64,000 nt of DNA from Halalkalibacter sp. APA_J-10(15) (GTDB taxonomy: Bacteria > Bacillota > Bacilli > Bacillales > Bacillaceae_D): NCBI RefSeq assembly GCF_023017105.1, contig NZ_JALKEV010000022.1, positions 1 to 64,000 on the forward strand, written 5' to 3'. Positions 44,046 to 53,112 of this stretch are shown here, one piece after another. The number at the start of each line of letters is the position of its first letter. Positions within the stretch are counted from its first letter, which is position 1. A model generated the notes under the pieces. That model searched no databases. It worked only from the letters and a program-made list of their open reading frames with translations, and was not told where the DNA came from. A program made the translations under genes and the position numbers.

Positions 44046-44915
44046 CTAATCTTTTAATGAGCCTAACACAGCTCCTTTGACAAAATACTTTTGTAAATAA
44101 GGATAAACTAACACAATAGGAACCGTAGCGAAGATAATCGTCGCTGCTTTTAATGTCGTTGTATTAAAAGCTAATTCATTCATAATTAAATTCACCGCAG
44201 CCAATTCCTCTGGCGCTTGAAAATACTCTCGCAGCCTTAATTGAAGTGGATACAAGTCAGGGTTTCGGATAAAAAGAATAGCCGTTTGAAATGTATTCCA
44301 ATATCCAACAGCATAAAATAAACTGATCGTCGCTAGAACAGGTTTTGAAAGTGGCAAATAGATTTGAAATAACAATCGAAAAGGATTACAACCATCAATT
44401 TTAGCTGCATCATCTAATTCACTAGGAACCCCCATAAAAAATGTTCGTACGATGACCATATTAAATGTACTAATTAATCCCGGGATCATTAATGCCCATA
44501 AGGTATCCATCAATCCAAGACTACGGACAGTTAAGAAAAATGGGATCATCGGTGCATTAAAAATCATCGTAATAACTATCATAAACATGATCGGTTTACG
44601 AAGCATAAATTCCTTTCTAGATAATGGGAAAGCCGTTAATACAGTAAATAACATACTTAAAAAAGTTCCCAACACCGTGATATACACGGTGACACCAAAG
44701 GATTTCCATAATACTTTATTCTGTAAAATATGAGTCCATGTGTCTATGGTAAATTCCACTGGCCATAATAAAACCTGTTTCGAATCCGCTGCTATCGGAG
44801 AACTAAACGATACGGCTAACAATTGTAGCAATGGAAGAATCATTGTCAAAGCAAGGGTAATAAGCACCGTATAATTAAAAACATCAAATATTCTTTCACT
44901 CATTGATTTTCTCAT
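44046..44915 (-). CDS. ytcP: ABC sugar permease, LplC/YtcP type
   Basis: A protein of about 289 residues with six membrane helices. The EAA loop reads LDDAAKIDGCNPFRLLFQIY then LPLSKPVLATI. The start overlaps the stop of the first permease gene (TAATG), and AGGGG lies eight bases upstream of this ATG. An alternative ATG at 44921 is closer to that site. It pairs with the YteP-like protein, and the complex is powered by an ATPase encoded elsewhere. Confidence 0.92.
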   Translation of the reverse strand: MRKSMSERIFDVFNYTVLITLALTMILPLLQLLAVSFSSPIAADSKQVLLWPVEFTIDTWTHILQNKVLWKSFGVTVYITVLGTFLSMLFTVLTAFPLSRKEFMLRKPIMFMIVITMIFNAPMIPFFLTVRSLGLMDTLWALMIPGLISTFNMVIVRTFFMGVPSELDDAAKIDGCNPFRLLFQIYLPLSKPVLATISLFYAVGYWNTFQTAILFIRNPDLYPLQLRLREYFQAPEELAAVNLIMNELAFNTTTLKAATIIFATVPIVLVYPYLQKYFVKGAVLGSLKD

Positions 44916-45868
44916 TACCATAACCCCTGTTCTGTTTTTCTAGCCATTCTATTAAATATCCATATTAAAACAAAACCAATAAGAGACTGAAATAACCCAA
45001 TCGCCGTTGTCATACTATATTGCCCTTGTAAAACACCAGCACGATAAACATAGGTTTCAATGATATCTCCAACAGAATAGGTCATCGGGGTTAATAAATT
45101 ATAAATTTGATCAAATCCTAGTTCTAGGAAATTCCCAATATTGAGTAAAAACAAGACCAGTATAGTAGGAAACATTAACGGAAGTGTGATATACCTCGCT
45201 TGCTTCCAGCGGTTAGCTCCGTCCATGACTGAGGCTTCATATAAACTTGGATTAATGGAGGTAATCGCCGCTAAATAGACAATCGTTCCCCATCCAACAT
45301 TTTTCCATACACTTGATAAAACAACGATGGTTCTGAAGTAACTCTCTTCTTGCATAAAGAGAATGGTTTCAGCTCCAAACCATCCACGAATTCCATTTAC
45401 TACCCCTTGTGAAGATAATAATTCGAAAACAATTCCTCCTACAATGACCCACGAGAGAAAATGTGGAAGGTAGAATAAGCTTTGCACAGACTTCTTTAAA
45501 AAACGAATTCTTATTTCATTAAAAAGTAAAGCGAGAATGATTGGCGCCGGAAATCCAAAGACAAGTAAGTAAAAGGCAATTAAAAACGTATTGCGCAGAA
45601 CTTGATAAAAATCTTGATAAGTAAATAAATGGATAAAGTTATCAAACCCAACCCAAGGACTGTTTAATATCCCATTAAATATTTGATAATCCTGGAAGGC
45701 AATGATCGTCCCCATCAGAGGTATATACTTCAAAACAATGTAAAATATCACTCCAGGTAAAATCATGACATAAAGCATCCAATGTTTTTTGATATTCGTT
45801 ATAAGCGACCTTGCTTTATTTACTTTATATTTTGTAAGCCCTTTCATTTCCGTGTTCACTCGTTCCAC
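44915..45868 (-). CDS. yteP: ABC sugar permease, LplB/YteP type
   Basis: A protein of 317 residues with six membrane helices and the EAA loop SLYEASVMDGANRWKQARYI. The start is GTG at 45868, eight bases after GGAGG; the internal ATG at 45847 lacks a site. It is the first gene of the second locus in transcription order (permease, permease, lipoprotein, oxidoreductase, regulator, glycosidases). The upstream 425 bases contain the promoter, but no perfect cre box was seen. Confidence 0.92.
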   Translation of the reverse strand: MERVNTEMKGLTKYKVNKARSLITNIKKHWMLYVMILPGVIFYIVLKYIPLMGTIIAFQDYQIFNGILNSPWVGFDNFIHLFTYQDFYQVLRNTFLIAFYLLVFGFPAPIILALLFNEIRIRFLKKSVQSLFYLPHFLSWVIVGGIVFELLSSQGVVNGIRGWFGAETILFMQEESYFRTIVVLSSVWKNVGWGTIVYLAAITSINPSLYEASVMDGANRWKQARYITLPLMFPTILVLFLLNIGNFLELGFDQIYNLLTPMTYSVGDIIETYVYRAGVLQGQYSMTTAIGLFQSLIGFVLIWIFNRMARKTEQGLW

Positions 45869-46225
45869 TCAGCTTTCCTCCTTTACTTATTTTTTTTGCT
45901 CCTTTACTTAAATACGCCATTTTTCTTCGTAAAAAAAAGATTTGTTGACTGAATTGGCTCAACTATAACAAGCCAATCGGTTATTTGACAATCATCATAT
46001 CAAACAGAAGATCAACGATTATTGAACAACTGATTGATTTTATCTTTTGAGCACTTTTTTTTAAATGGTTGATCATCTTTTTTTCTTTCACACTTTCCCT
46101 GTAGCAAACAGCACCTAGAAATGATGTGCATATCAACAAATTGTTTATCATTTGTTTCATTTGATGATTGTCACTTTTCGTAAATAATAAACCCATGCAG
46201 ATAATTAAAAACGTTTAAAGTCAAA

Positions 46226-46257
46226 TAAAAAAGACGATCACTTATCATGTAATCGTC
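46226..46257 (-). terminator. Terminator after small membrane protein
   Basis: GACGATTAC pairs with GTGATCGTC around a 7-base loop (one A-A mismatch excluded), followed by TTTTTT on the minus strand, 36 bases past the stop of the 57-residue gene. Confidence 0.7.
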
Positions 46258-46293
46258 ACACTTAGATCATTTTAGCGTCGCATAAATCCATTT

Positions 46294-46467
46294 TTAAGCC
46301 CTTCTCTTATCATCTACTGCAATTGCTCCAACCGACATTGCAGCAGCAAGCCCTGCAAGAACATATGTAAAAATAATGCTATACAACAACACTTCTTTCA
46401 TCATATAACTCGATAATTTAGCCCTATAATCTTCCGTTAGAGTGGAATTAAGCCGATTATCTTTCAT
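46294..46467 (-). CDS. Small membrane protein (57 aa), unknown
   Basis: The minus strand encodes MKDNRLNSTLTEDYRAKLSS, then a hydrophobic stretch (about 25-51: EVLLYSIIFTYVLAGLAAAM), then VDDKRRA. It has one predicted membrane helix with a charged cytoplasmic N-terminus. An AAGG site lies close before the ATG. A proper terminator follows, which supports a real gene. I do not recognise the family. It lies downstream of padR in the same direction, separated by a probably degenerate plus-strand frame. Confidence 0.45.
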   Translation of the reverse strand: MKDNRLNSTLTEDYRAKLSSYMMKEVLLYSIIFTYVLAGLAAAMSVGAIAVDDKRRA

Positions 46468-46741
46468 AACCTTGCCACAACATATTAAAAGAGAAGTAAG
46501 GTTTTCTATCTGTCAAACGAAACTCCCTATTTTGACGTTCTTGAAAAAGAAATTCCTACGAAGACTTGAAAGTTTAGGATATACTGTTCATTACAAGAAC
46601 CTGAAGTATCTTAAGCCAGTCGACATATCACACCCATTTATAGATGAATTAGGCGCTCTCCTCTTTTTAATAAATAATGGAGCTACGCCTACTTTAGTAT
46701 TGTCTTTTTCCTTAAAATTCAAAGGTTTATTTACAAAGTAG
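46442..46741 (+). pseudogene. Probable degenerate gene, unidentified
   Basis: The plus-strand frame ends LGYTVHYKNLKYLKPVDISH, then PFIDELGALLFLINNGATPT, which looks like genuine protein. Upstream, a different frame gives KVFYLSNETPYFDVLEKEIP, which fits better as the preceding segment than the frame's own basic, low-quality stretch. This implies a frameshift near 46555. The nominal start overlaps the small minus-strand gene and has no ribosome site. I cannot name the family. Confidence 0.3.
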
Positions 46742-46784
46742 TGAAATAAAGAAAAAGCAATGGATATAAAAAACGTATGACTTG

Positions 46785-47315
46785 TTACTTTATTTCATTG
46801 ATATACTGCTTTGCCCACTTACACCATTCCAAGTACATTTCAGAATATCTTATTCCATATTCAACGGTTAACATAGTGCCTACGTCTTGTTCTTCTTGAT
46901 TGTTAAAGTGTTCTTTCCAATGTTTTGTCTTACTTAAAATGCTTTCTTCTCTCTCTATAACGTCATCTAACAATTTATTAATTTCTCTAACTGATAAAAC
47001 AGGAAAAATAGTCGCTTTAATTAAAAATTCATCTTTAATTTTTGCAAGTGTTAAAGGTTCTTCAATTGCCCAGCGTATTAATTCCTTCTTTCCTGCATCT
47101 GTAAGAGAGTATACTTTTTTATTTGGTAAGGTTCCTTGAATAACTAATTCGTGTTCTATTAAGTTATCGTTTTCCATTTTACGCAATTCTGTGTAGATTT
47201 GGCTATGAGTCGAACTCCAAAAATAAATCATCTGTTGCTTAAATATTCTTACCACATCATAACCTGTTACTGACTTTTTAGAAATAATCCCTAACAAAGC
47301 ATAACGTAAGCTCAT
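46785..47315 (-). CDS. PadR-family transcriptional repressor
   Basis: A protein of 176 residues. The winged helix-turn-helix (1-80) has YALLGIISKKSVTGYDVVRI, then SSTHSQIYTELRKMENDNLI and the wing KKVYSLTDAGKKEL. The C-terminal half is the helical Vir_act_alpha_C dimerisation domain ending in YLEWCKWAKQYI. PadR proteins repress genes for detoxification or transport until a small effector binds. It is divergent from the hydrolase-ctaA operon, and the gap contains an ATGT-N8-ACAT palindrome, the known PadR operator shape. AAGGAA precedes the ATG. It very likely controls its neighbours and perhaps itself. Confidence 0.92.
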   Translation of the reverse strand: MSLRYALLGIISKKSVTGYDVVRIFKQQMIYFWSSTHSQIYTELRKMENDNLIEHELVIQGTLPNKKVYSLTDAGKKELIRWAIEEPLTLAKIKDEFLIKATIFPVLSVREINKLLDDVIEREESILSKTKHWKEHFNNQEEQDVGTMLTVEYGIRYSEMYLEWCKWAKQYINEIK

Positions 47316-47401
47316 AAAACATCAATTCCTTAATATTTGTCTATATAAAGAAATTATAGCATATTAACTTGACCAAAGTGTTTATCATTGTTTACTATAG
47401 C

Positions 47402-47430
47402 TATAATTTCATATGTCTAAAAAGACATAT
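47402..47430 (+). promoter_or_regulatory. -10 box and PadR-type operator
   Basis: TATAAT at 47402-47407 is followed at once by the perfect palindrome ATATGTCT-AAAA-AGACATAT (47411-47430). Its core is ATGT-N8-ACAT, the spacing reported for PadR operators. It lies between the -10 box and the AAGGAGG of the hydrolase gene, so a bound repressor would stop transcription. Confidence 0.7.
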
Positions 47431-47450
47431 AAAGGAGGGTGATTTTAATA

Positions 47451-48209
47451 ATGAAGAAATTTCTCAATAAAAAAACGTTATTCATTTCGATTATCACTAT
47501 TGTTATCGTATTAATTTTGAGCCTATCAATATTTTTTATATGGACTCAAAATACATATAGTGCGATAGATGTTGAACGGCTCGAAATAGAGGAAGTCAAG
47601 GATGCAGAAGACGGATGGTATATCTATACAGCTGAACATGCGGATAAAGGTTTGATTCTTTATCCTGGTGCAAAAGTTGAACCTGAGGCGTATGCCTATT
47701 TAGCGCAAGAGTTAGCGAAGCAAAATATTACAGTGGCTATACCCTCGGTTAGATTAAATTTGCCAATTCTCGATGTTTCTAAAGCCAATGAAGTAATAAA
47801 TAATGGTAATCACCTAGATTGGTATATTGCTGGCCATTCAATGGGAGGTGCTGCAGCGGCTATGTATGTAGACCAACATTTAGACAAAGTAAACGGACTT
47901 ATCTTACTTGGCGCATATGCAGCAAGCAATGATGTTTTAAGTGAATCCAACTTACCTGTTCTCTCGATAAGCGGGGCAGTGGATGGATTAAGTACACCTG
48001 AAAAAATTAAAAAATACAGCTCGAACCTACCAGAAACAACGAATTTCATTGAAATTCTAGGTGGTAACCACGCTTATTTTGGTGTATATGGTAGTCAATC
48101 TGGTGATAATGAAGCTCAGATAACAGTTGGTGAACAGCAGGCAATGATCATAGATTCAATTGTTACTTGGTTGAATGATGTTCATGTCACTAGTCAAGGT
48201 GAAACATGA
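47451..48209 (+). CDS. Membrane-anchored alpha/beta hydrolase
   Basis: A protein of 252 residues. Residues 8-30 form an uncleaved N-terminal membrane anchor (LFISIITIVIVLILSLSIFF). The rest is an alpha/beta-hydrolase fold with the nucleophile elbow AGHSMGGAAA (Ser near 127), an acid in ISGAVDGLSTPEK and the catalytic His in LGGNHAYFGVYG. It resembles the YqiA/DUF-type alpha/beta hydrolases of Bacillus annotated as carboxymethylenebutenolidase-like; the substrate is unknown. The ATG at 47451 is used; AAGGAGG is 12 bases upstream. Its stop overlaps the ctaA start by four bases (ATGA), indicating one operon under PadR control. Confidence 0.85.
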   Translation: MKKFLNKKTLFISIITIVIVLILSLSIFFIWTQNTYSAIDVERLEIEEVKDAEDGWYIYTAEHADKGLILYPGAKVEPEAYAYLAQELAKQNITVAIPSVRLNLPILDVSKANEVINNGNHLDWYIAGHSMGGAAAAMYVDQHLDKVNGLILLGAYAASNDVLSESNLPVLSISGAVDGLSTPEKIKKYSSNLPETTNFIEILGGNHAYFGVYGSQSGDNEAQITVGEQQAMIIDSIVTWLNDVHVTSQGET

Positions 48210-49096
48210 AAAAATTAAAAGTCTATTCAATTATAACAACTATTATTGTGCTATTTGTCCTTTTGCAAGGTTCCATTGTCACCAAAACAGGATCTGGTCA
48301 AGGGTGTGGAACGACGTGGCCGCTCTGTTTTGGTGAAGTCATTCCATATAACCCCACGCTAGAAACGATTATTGAGTACACTCATAGATTAATCTCTAGC
48401 GTTGCAGGTCTACTGGTTTTAATATTATCCTACTGGTCTTGGCGAAAATTGAATTTTATTAAAGAAATAAAATTCTTTGCAATTCTTGCCTCTGCTGCCA
48501 TTATTATTCAAGGTTTAATGGGGGCTGGACAAGTTGTATTTGGACAACCCCCATTAATTATGGCATTACATTTTGGTTTTTCAGCAATCTCTTTAGCGGC
48601 TGTTTTTACGATTACTCTTTTTACATTTGAAAATCCATTTAATAAAGCCATAGTACCAGTTGGAAGACATTTTAAGCGTTTTGTCATTGCTATTACTATT
48701 TATGCTTACACCGTTATCTATACAGGTGCATTTGTAAAGCATATGGGAGCGTCTACAGCTTGTACTGGTTTTCCTTTATGTAATGGAGAGTTCGTCTTAT
48801 TTAGCCAAGGAACCATTGTTTTTGCTCAGATGTTTCATCGTTTAGCAGGCATGTTGTTAACCGTTCTTGTTATAGTGTTTGTTTTATGGATATTAAAGCT
48901 TTATAAGCATCAACGTCTATTAGTAATCCTCAGTTTTGTTAGTGTATCACTAATATTTGTACAGCTTTTAAGTGGAATAGGAATGGTTTTTACTTATAAT
49001 CAAAACTTGACGATTGGAATTATCCATGCACTAGTAATCTCTATTTTGTTTTCTCTATTCACCTATATCGTTGTCATAACAAGAAGGATTAAGTAA
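48206..49096 (+). CDS. ctaA: CtaA/Cox15-family heme A synthase
   Basis: A protein of 296 residues with eight membrane helices in two homologous halves. TRUE-type CtaA marks are present: the Cys pair in GCGTTWPLC, the EYTHRL motif with the Glu-His catalytic pair, ALHFGFS, a second Cys pair in STACTGFPLC, FHRLAG, and the final IIHAL histidine. CtaA oxidises heme O to heme A for cytochrome oxidase aa3. Bacillaceae normally carry ctaA next to ctaB. Here it is coupled to a hydrolase and a PadR operator instead, so this may be a second copy used under special conditions. Confidence 0.88.
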   Translation: MKKLKVYSIITTIIVLFVLLQGSIVTKTGSGQGCGTTWPLCFGEVIPYNPTLETIIEYTHRLISSVAGLLVLILSYWSWRKLNFIKEIKFFAILASAAIIIQGLMGAGQVVFGQPPLIMALHFGFSAISLAAVFTITLFTFENPFNKAIVPVGRHFKRFVIAITIYAYTVIYTGAFVKHMGASTACTGFPLCNGEFVLFSQGTIVFAQMFHRLAGMLLTVLVIVFVLWILKLYKHQRLLVILSFVSVSLIFVQLLSGIGMVFTYNQNLTIGIIHALVISILFSLFTYIVVITRRIK

Positions 49097-49170
49097 TATT
49101 TTTTAATCGTAAGTATAGAAATGGATAATGTGAATAACTAATTCAACGCAGAAGTATTTTCTGATACGGG

Positions 49171-49356
49171 ATGTTAACCGCTTCAGGGACGGACAATTAT
49201 GCAACCGCCACTGCCACCAGTCAAAGAAGTGATTTGATATTAAATTATGAAAGACTTTCCCTTAAGATTGCACAGTATGCAAAAGATATTGTAGATTTAA
49301 TGATTCAAAATAAATGGCTCGAACAACAAACAGGTAGTGTCAATAAGTTTGTGTAA
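49171..49356 (+). pseudogene. DUF3231-type C-terminal fragment
   Basis: SDLILNYERLSLKIAQYAKD, then IVDLMIQNKWLEQQ, resembles the C-terminal helix bundle of DUF3231 proteins, small spore-associated ferritin-like proteins of Bacilli that end in an NGWLEQPP motif. The N-terminal part is missing, and the 3' end runs into the IS256-type left end, which supplies the stop codon. No ribosome site precedes the ATG. It is a gene broken by insertion. Confidence 0.5.
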
Positions 49357-49398
49357 AAATCAATAGGGTACTTCCTCAGGTCTTAGGGGAGGGAGTTT

Positions 49399-49428
49399 CT
49401 GGTATGGCCCCCTCGGGGGCCATACCAG
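49399..49428. terminator. 14-bp perfect hairpin in IS256-type left end
   Basis: CTGGTATGGCCCCC pairs with GGGGGCCATACCAG around a 2-base loop, 18 bases past the transposase stop. It probably stops transcription leaving or entering the element. Confidence 0.65.
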
Positions 49429-49445
49429 AAGACGTTTCCACATCC

Positions 49446-50624
49446 CTATTCGCGTTCGGTTCCGTATCGCTGTTTGAACATCTCCTGCAAAGTAGAGTAG
49501 GCATGACCAAAGCTTCTTAACTTTCTTTCTGCCCAGCGTTGATTATAGTCCATCGATTGAAGGTAAACGATTTTTTCAGCCGCTTTTTCAGTGGGGAGAC
49601 TGTTCATGGTTTTGGTGCGTTTCTTGATCTCCTTGATCGTTCGCTCGATGATATTCGTCGTGTAAATCATCGGTTGAATGGAGGAGGGATACGTTAAAAA
49701 GGTCAGCAGAACATCCAGGTCTTGTTCCCAGCTTTTAACGACTTTTGGATATTTCTTTTGCCATGTGTCCTTGAAAGCACGGAACTTTTCCTTAGCTTCC
49801 TCTTGAGTATTGGCTTTATAAATAGGTTTAAGATCTTCAGCTACAGCGGCTTGATCCTTCTTTCTGACGGCATTGAGAGCATTCCGAACCTTATGAACAA
49901 CACAGCGCTGGACATCCGCTTTGGGATAAACGGCTTTCATTGCTTCCTCAAGACCTGGAAGCCCGTCGAATACAGCTAGAAGAATTTCTTTAAGACCACG
50001 GTGATAAAGATCGTTAAGAATCGTCTTTCAACCTAGGGCACTTTCTTGGCCACCAACATAGAAACCTAGAATTTCTCTGAAGCCACCTTCGGTGACGCCG
50101 ACAACGAGATAGACGACTTCATTCGCAACATCCTCTCGACGAAGCTTGAGATAAGTACCATCTAAATAAAGGACAGAGTAGCGCTTTTTCAGTAGACGTT
50201 GTTGCCAAGACTCAATATCCTCTGCCACGACGTCGGTGATTTGACTAATCGTTGCAGCTGAGTAAGAATGACCTAAAATACGTTCAATAAACTGACCAAT
50301 TTCACGGGTGCTTACACCTTTTTGATACATGGTGATAATGGTTTCACCAAGCCACTGTTCACGTCGTTGATAAGGAGAAAAGATCTCTGTTTGAAAGGCA
50401 TTTTCACGATCACGAGGCACTTCTAGATCTTCCAATCTTCCATACTTGGTATCTAGTTGCCTTTGATAGAAGCCGTTCTTCTGGTTTTTTAACTCTGGGT
50501 GTTCATGTTCAAAAAAACTATTCATTTCTTCTTTCATCATAGCCTCAAGTTTTTCTTTCACAAACTCACGAACCATAGAATCTAATTGATTTTCAAGTGT
50601 GTTTTGTCCTATACTAGTACTCAT
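49446..50624 (-). pseudogene. IS256 transposase with one internal stop codon
   Basis: The reading frame covers 393 codons, the normal length for IS256 (MULE-type DDE) transposases. It has YLDGTYLKLR and VFDGLPGLEEAM with the catalytic aspartates and NIIERTIKEIKKRTK with the glutamate. At 50028-50030 the codon is TGA where family members have Trp (GGQESALG-stop-KTILNDLYHRG). The frame is otherwise intact on both sides. A single TGG to TGA change therefore splits it into pieces ending at 50028 and starting at 49940. It is a very recent inactivation, or possibly a sequencing error. Confidence 0.92.
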
Positions 50625-50927
50625 AGGTAGGGCATCTCCTCTCAGTTGGTTTAGCGGTTAACTAGAGGGTACCCTACCTCTTTTTTTGTTTCAAATCATT
50701 TACACAAACTATTGTACGTCATCTTCTGAACACCCTTAATATTAATGAAAAAGAAGATTAATTAATATTATCAAAATAAACTACTATTTGAACAAGTGAA
50801 AAGAATGTCTCGTAAAATCCCCCTCATCAGGCACACCTTTCGATGATTTCAATGTCTTTGATTCTGTAAAACCTCTAAGTTATACCATATTCAACTTCTC
50901 CTGCTGAAAATTCTTTCTACATGATCA

Positions 50928-50964
50928 AAGAACCAGGGGGTCATATGGAGTCACCCTGGTTCTT
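50928..50964 (-). terminator. Terminator after GH53 gene
   Basis: AAGAACCAGGG pairs perfectly with CCCTGGTTCTT around a 15-base loop, starting 16 bases past the stop codon. Confidence 0.75.
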
Positions 50965-50979
50965 CTTATACTTCCTATC

Positions 50980-53112
50980 TTACTTCCATGCATCTAGTAA
51001 CAAGTTAACGTGATAGGAAAGGTCTGCTTTTGATTCCTCTGTTATGTTCCTTTCATTTGCCTTCCGTTCAAGATGAAACAAATAATTCTCTAAAAATTTC
51101 ACTGCCTGTTCTGTTGAACCTCTCTCATAATGATGTTTGACTTGTTTCAACGAATTTGTTAATTGCGCTACTAGTGGGCCAGATACTTCGCCTGCATCTA
51201 TCTTTTCATTCGTCACATGCTCCAAAGCGTCAGCAGACATAACGACAGCAACATGAGCGGTTACCTCACCATGTTCCGTAGTGCCGTTCACTGTAAAAGA
51301 TCCTATCGTAGAATATGCTTCCTCTGGCACCGTATCCCAATCTACAGTGATGCTGTCTATCGTATTTGTCTCAAGATTTAATACGTCCATTGTTTCAGCA
51401 AGAGCCGGTGATGTATAAAGGTCTGTTACAAGATATTCATTCGTCTTAGGGATATAATCACTAAACGCTGCATGGAAAATCCGTGTTGAGTCGTTCGCTT
51501 GGTACCAATCATTCCCTATGTGTGTAAACATAGATTGCCAAATTGCCGGCTCCCAAACTAATACAGTAGATACAGAATTATTAATCGTATCATTTGCCGC
51601 ACGCATAACATCAATCAAAAAGTCTGCTTGCCCTTGAATCGTATTAGGATACCCAGAATCAGACGGACCTCCAGACGCTCTATGAGAAGTTTCCGATACC
51701 GCTAGCTCATATTCAGGAAACTCCGTAGCAAATGCATGCAAATTCCTACTTAAATTCTCCATCGGTCCATGCCACTCCGGGTAATAAGAAATCGACATGA
51801 TATCAAAGCCATTATGGTAATCTTCTTTAAGCCTTGTCGTCAGTTGGCGCCAAAATTCTTGTGTTTTCGCTAGACTGGTTGAACCGACAATGACGTGAAT
51901 TTTCGTTTTTGATTCAGGCGAAGCATCTTGAGATGCACGCAATCCTGCATCGATGATTCTCGTGAAGCGATCCCATGCTGCATCATACGCTTCCTGTTCC
52001 TCTGGGTCCTCTGATCCCCAGTACTCCCATAACAACTCACCGCCTGGCTGTGCTGTATAGGAGGGGTCCTCTCTTGCATATCTCGGTTCATTTCCAGTAG
52101 GATTCTTTTCATTCCCCCATAGTGTTCCATCAATAATTTCATTCCCTACTTGAATATAATAAGGGGTCACTCCAGCAGCAACATGATCTGCTGTAACTTC
52201 ATACGTAAAGTCATACACTGCTTCCACAAGTTCATCAAAACTTAAGTCCTTCCAAGACTTTGGTTTGATCTGTTTGCTTGGGTCTGCCCAGCTATCAGAA
52301 TAATGGAAATCAACTCCAACCATCATCCCTAGATCATTCGCATATATAGACTTATTTAATGTATCTTCTGGATTCATACTACCGTCAACATGAGTAACAG
52401 GGTTTCCTGTATTCTCACTACGTGGCTCATTCCAAACCCTAAATCGTGCAGATGTCATCCCTGTCTCTTGCATTGTACCAATCATGCGTCCGTCTGAGGA
52501 CGGCACGTCTGTGTTGTCATGTGTCGTATATGTCCTGTCTGAAAACGCTGTATCCCAAGATAAGTCAGCACCTATAGTAAGGTTTTCTTTAAGAAAGTAG
52601 TTATTTGCCCGAATTTCAGCAATTCCTGCCACTGCACCGTCCGAAACGTCCAATAACGTTGCTTTCAGATATCTTACATCTGGAATATCTTGTATAAGAA
52701 CGTCCTCTCCCCCGCTTACAGCTTCATTCGATCGATCAGATATTGTAAACCACTCTTCCCCATCACTCGATGCTTCTAGCTTATAGTTATATTCGCCGCT
52801 AAGCGTCGGGAAAACAACCTCAACCTTTTTCATTCCGGGATAAGTCCCACCAAGGTCTACCACAAGCCAACTATCCTCTGAAACAGAATCAGCATCCCAG
52901 TAGGTTGAATAATTTTGGTCAACAGCTAAACTAGCATCCCCTGTCCCAGCATCAGCTGTTACCCAGCTTTTCGTTGTTAAATTCGTGTAGGCCGGAGAAA
53001 TATCTGCATGTCCATAATACGCCGCTGTTGGCATGCTAAAAAAAGATGCTCCTACTAGTAATACAGCCATTAATAGAACGGTCACTTTCATTGCAAATGA
53101 ATGATTTTTCAT
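50980..53112 (-). CDS. Secreted GH53 endo-beta-1,4-galactanase with discoidin and FIMAH domains
   Basis: A protein of about 710 residues. The signal peptide ends near TAAYYGHA. A discoidin (F5/8C-like) binding module covers about 42-170. The GH53 barrel (about 180-575) has the acid/base in IQVGNEI and the nucleophile in AVSETSHRA, with the SARFRVWNEP and VGVDFHYSDSWADP signatures. An Ig-like part and a C-terminal FIMAH helical module follow (LTNSLKQVKHHYERGSTEQA ending in NLLLDAW). It cuts beta-1,4-galactan side chains of rhamnogalacturonan I outside the cell. The ATG at 53112 is ten bases from GGAGG. An AraC-type gene 850 bases upstream is the likely regulator. Confidence 0.9.
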   Translation of the reverse strand: MKNHSFAMKVTVLLMAVLLVGASFFSMPTAAYYGHADISPAYTNLTTKSWVTADAGTGDASLAVDQNYSTYWDADSVSEDSWLVVDLGGTYPGMKKVEVVFPTLSGEYNYKLEASSDGEEWFTISDRSNEAVSGGEDVLIQDIPDVRYLKATLLDVSDGAVAGIAEIRANNYFLKENLTIGADLSWDTAFSDRTYTTHDNTDVPSSDGRMIGTMQETGMTSARFRVWNEPRSENTGNPVTHVDGSMNPEDTLNKSIYANDLGMMVGVDFHYSDSWADPSKQIKPKSWKDLSFDELVEAVYDFTYEVTADHVAAGVTPYYIQVGNEIIDGTLWGNEKNPTGNEPRYAREDPSYTAQPGGELLWEYWGSEDPEEQEAYDAAWDRFTRIIDAGLRASQDASPESKTKIHVIVGSTSLAKTQEFWRQLTTRLKEDYHNGFDIMSISYYPEWHGPMENLSRNLHAFATEFPEYELAVSETSHRASGGPSDSGYPNTIQGQADFLIDVMRAANDTINNSVSTVLVWEPAIWQSMFTHIGNDWYQANDSTRIFHAAFSDYIPKTNEYLVTDLYTSPALAETMDVLNLETNTIDSITVDWDTVPEEAYSTIGSFTVNGTTEHGEVTAHVAVVMSADALEHVTNEKIDAGEVSGPLVAQLTNSLKQVKHHYERGSTEQAVKFLENYLFHLERKANERNITEESKADLSYHVNLLLDAWK

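Larger units (their letters stand above)
49347..50709 (-). mobile_element. IS256-family insertion sequence
   Basis: A 1363-base element bounded by GTTTGTGTAAA (49347-49357) and its inverse TTTACACAAAC (50699-50709), with further partial symmetry inside (GGTAC/GTACC). It contains one transposase gene. No clear 8-9-base target duplication is visible at the ends. It truncates the DUF3231-type fragment. It is now immobile because its transposase has a premature stop, unless helped in trans. Confidence 0.85.

Noticed and set aside
45981-46196. A 71-codon minus-strand open frame upstream of the YteP-like gene
   Set aside because: No ribosome site, AT-rich composition-driven residues and no recognisable pattern. 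It is more likely chance.
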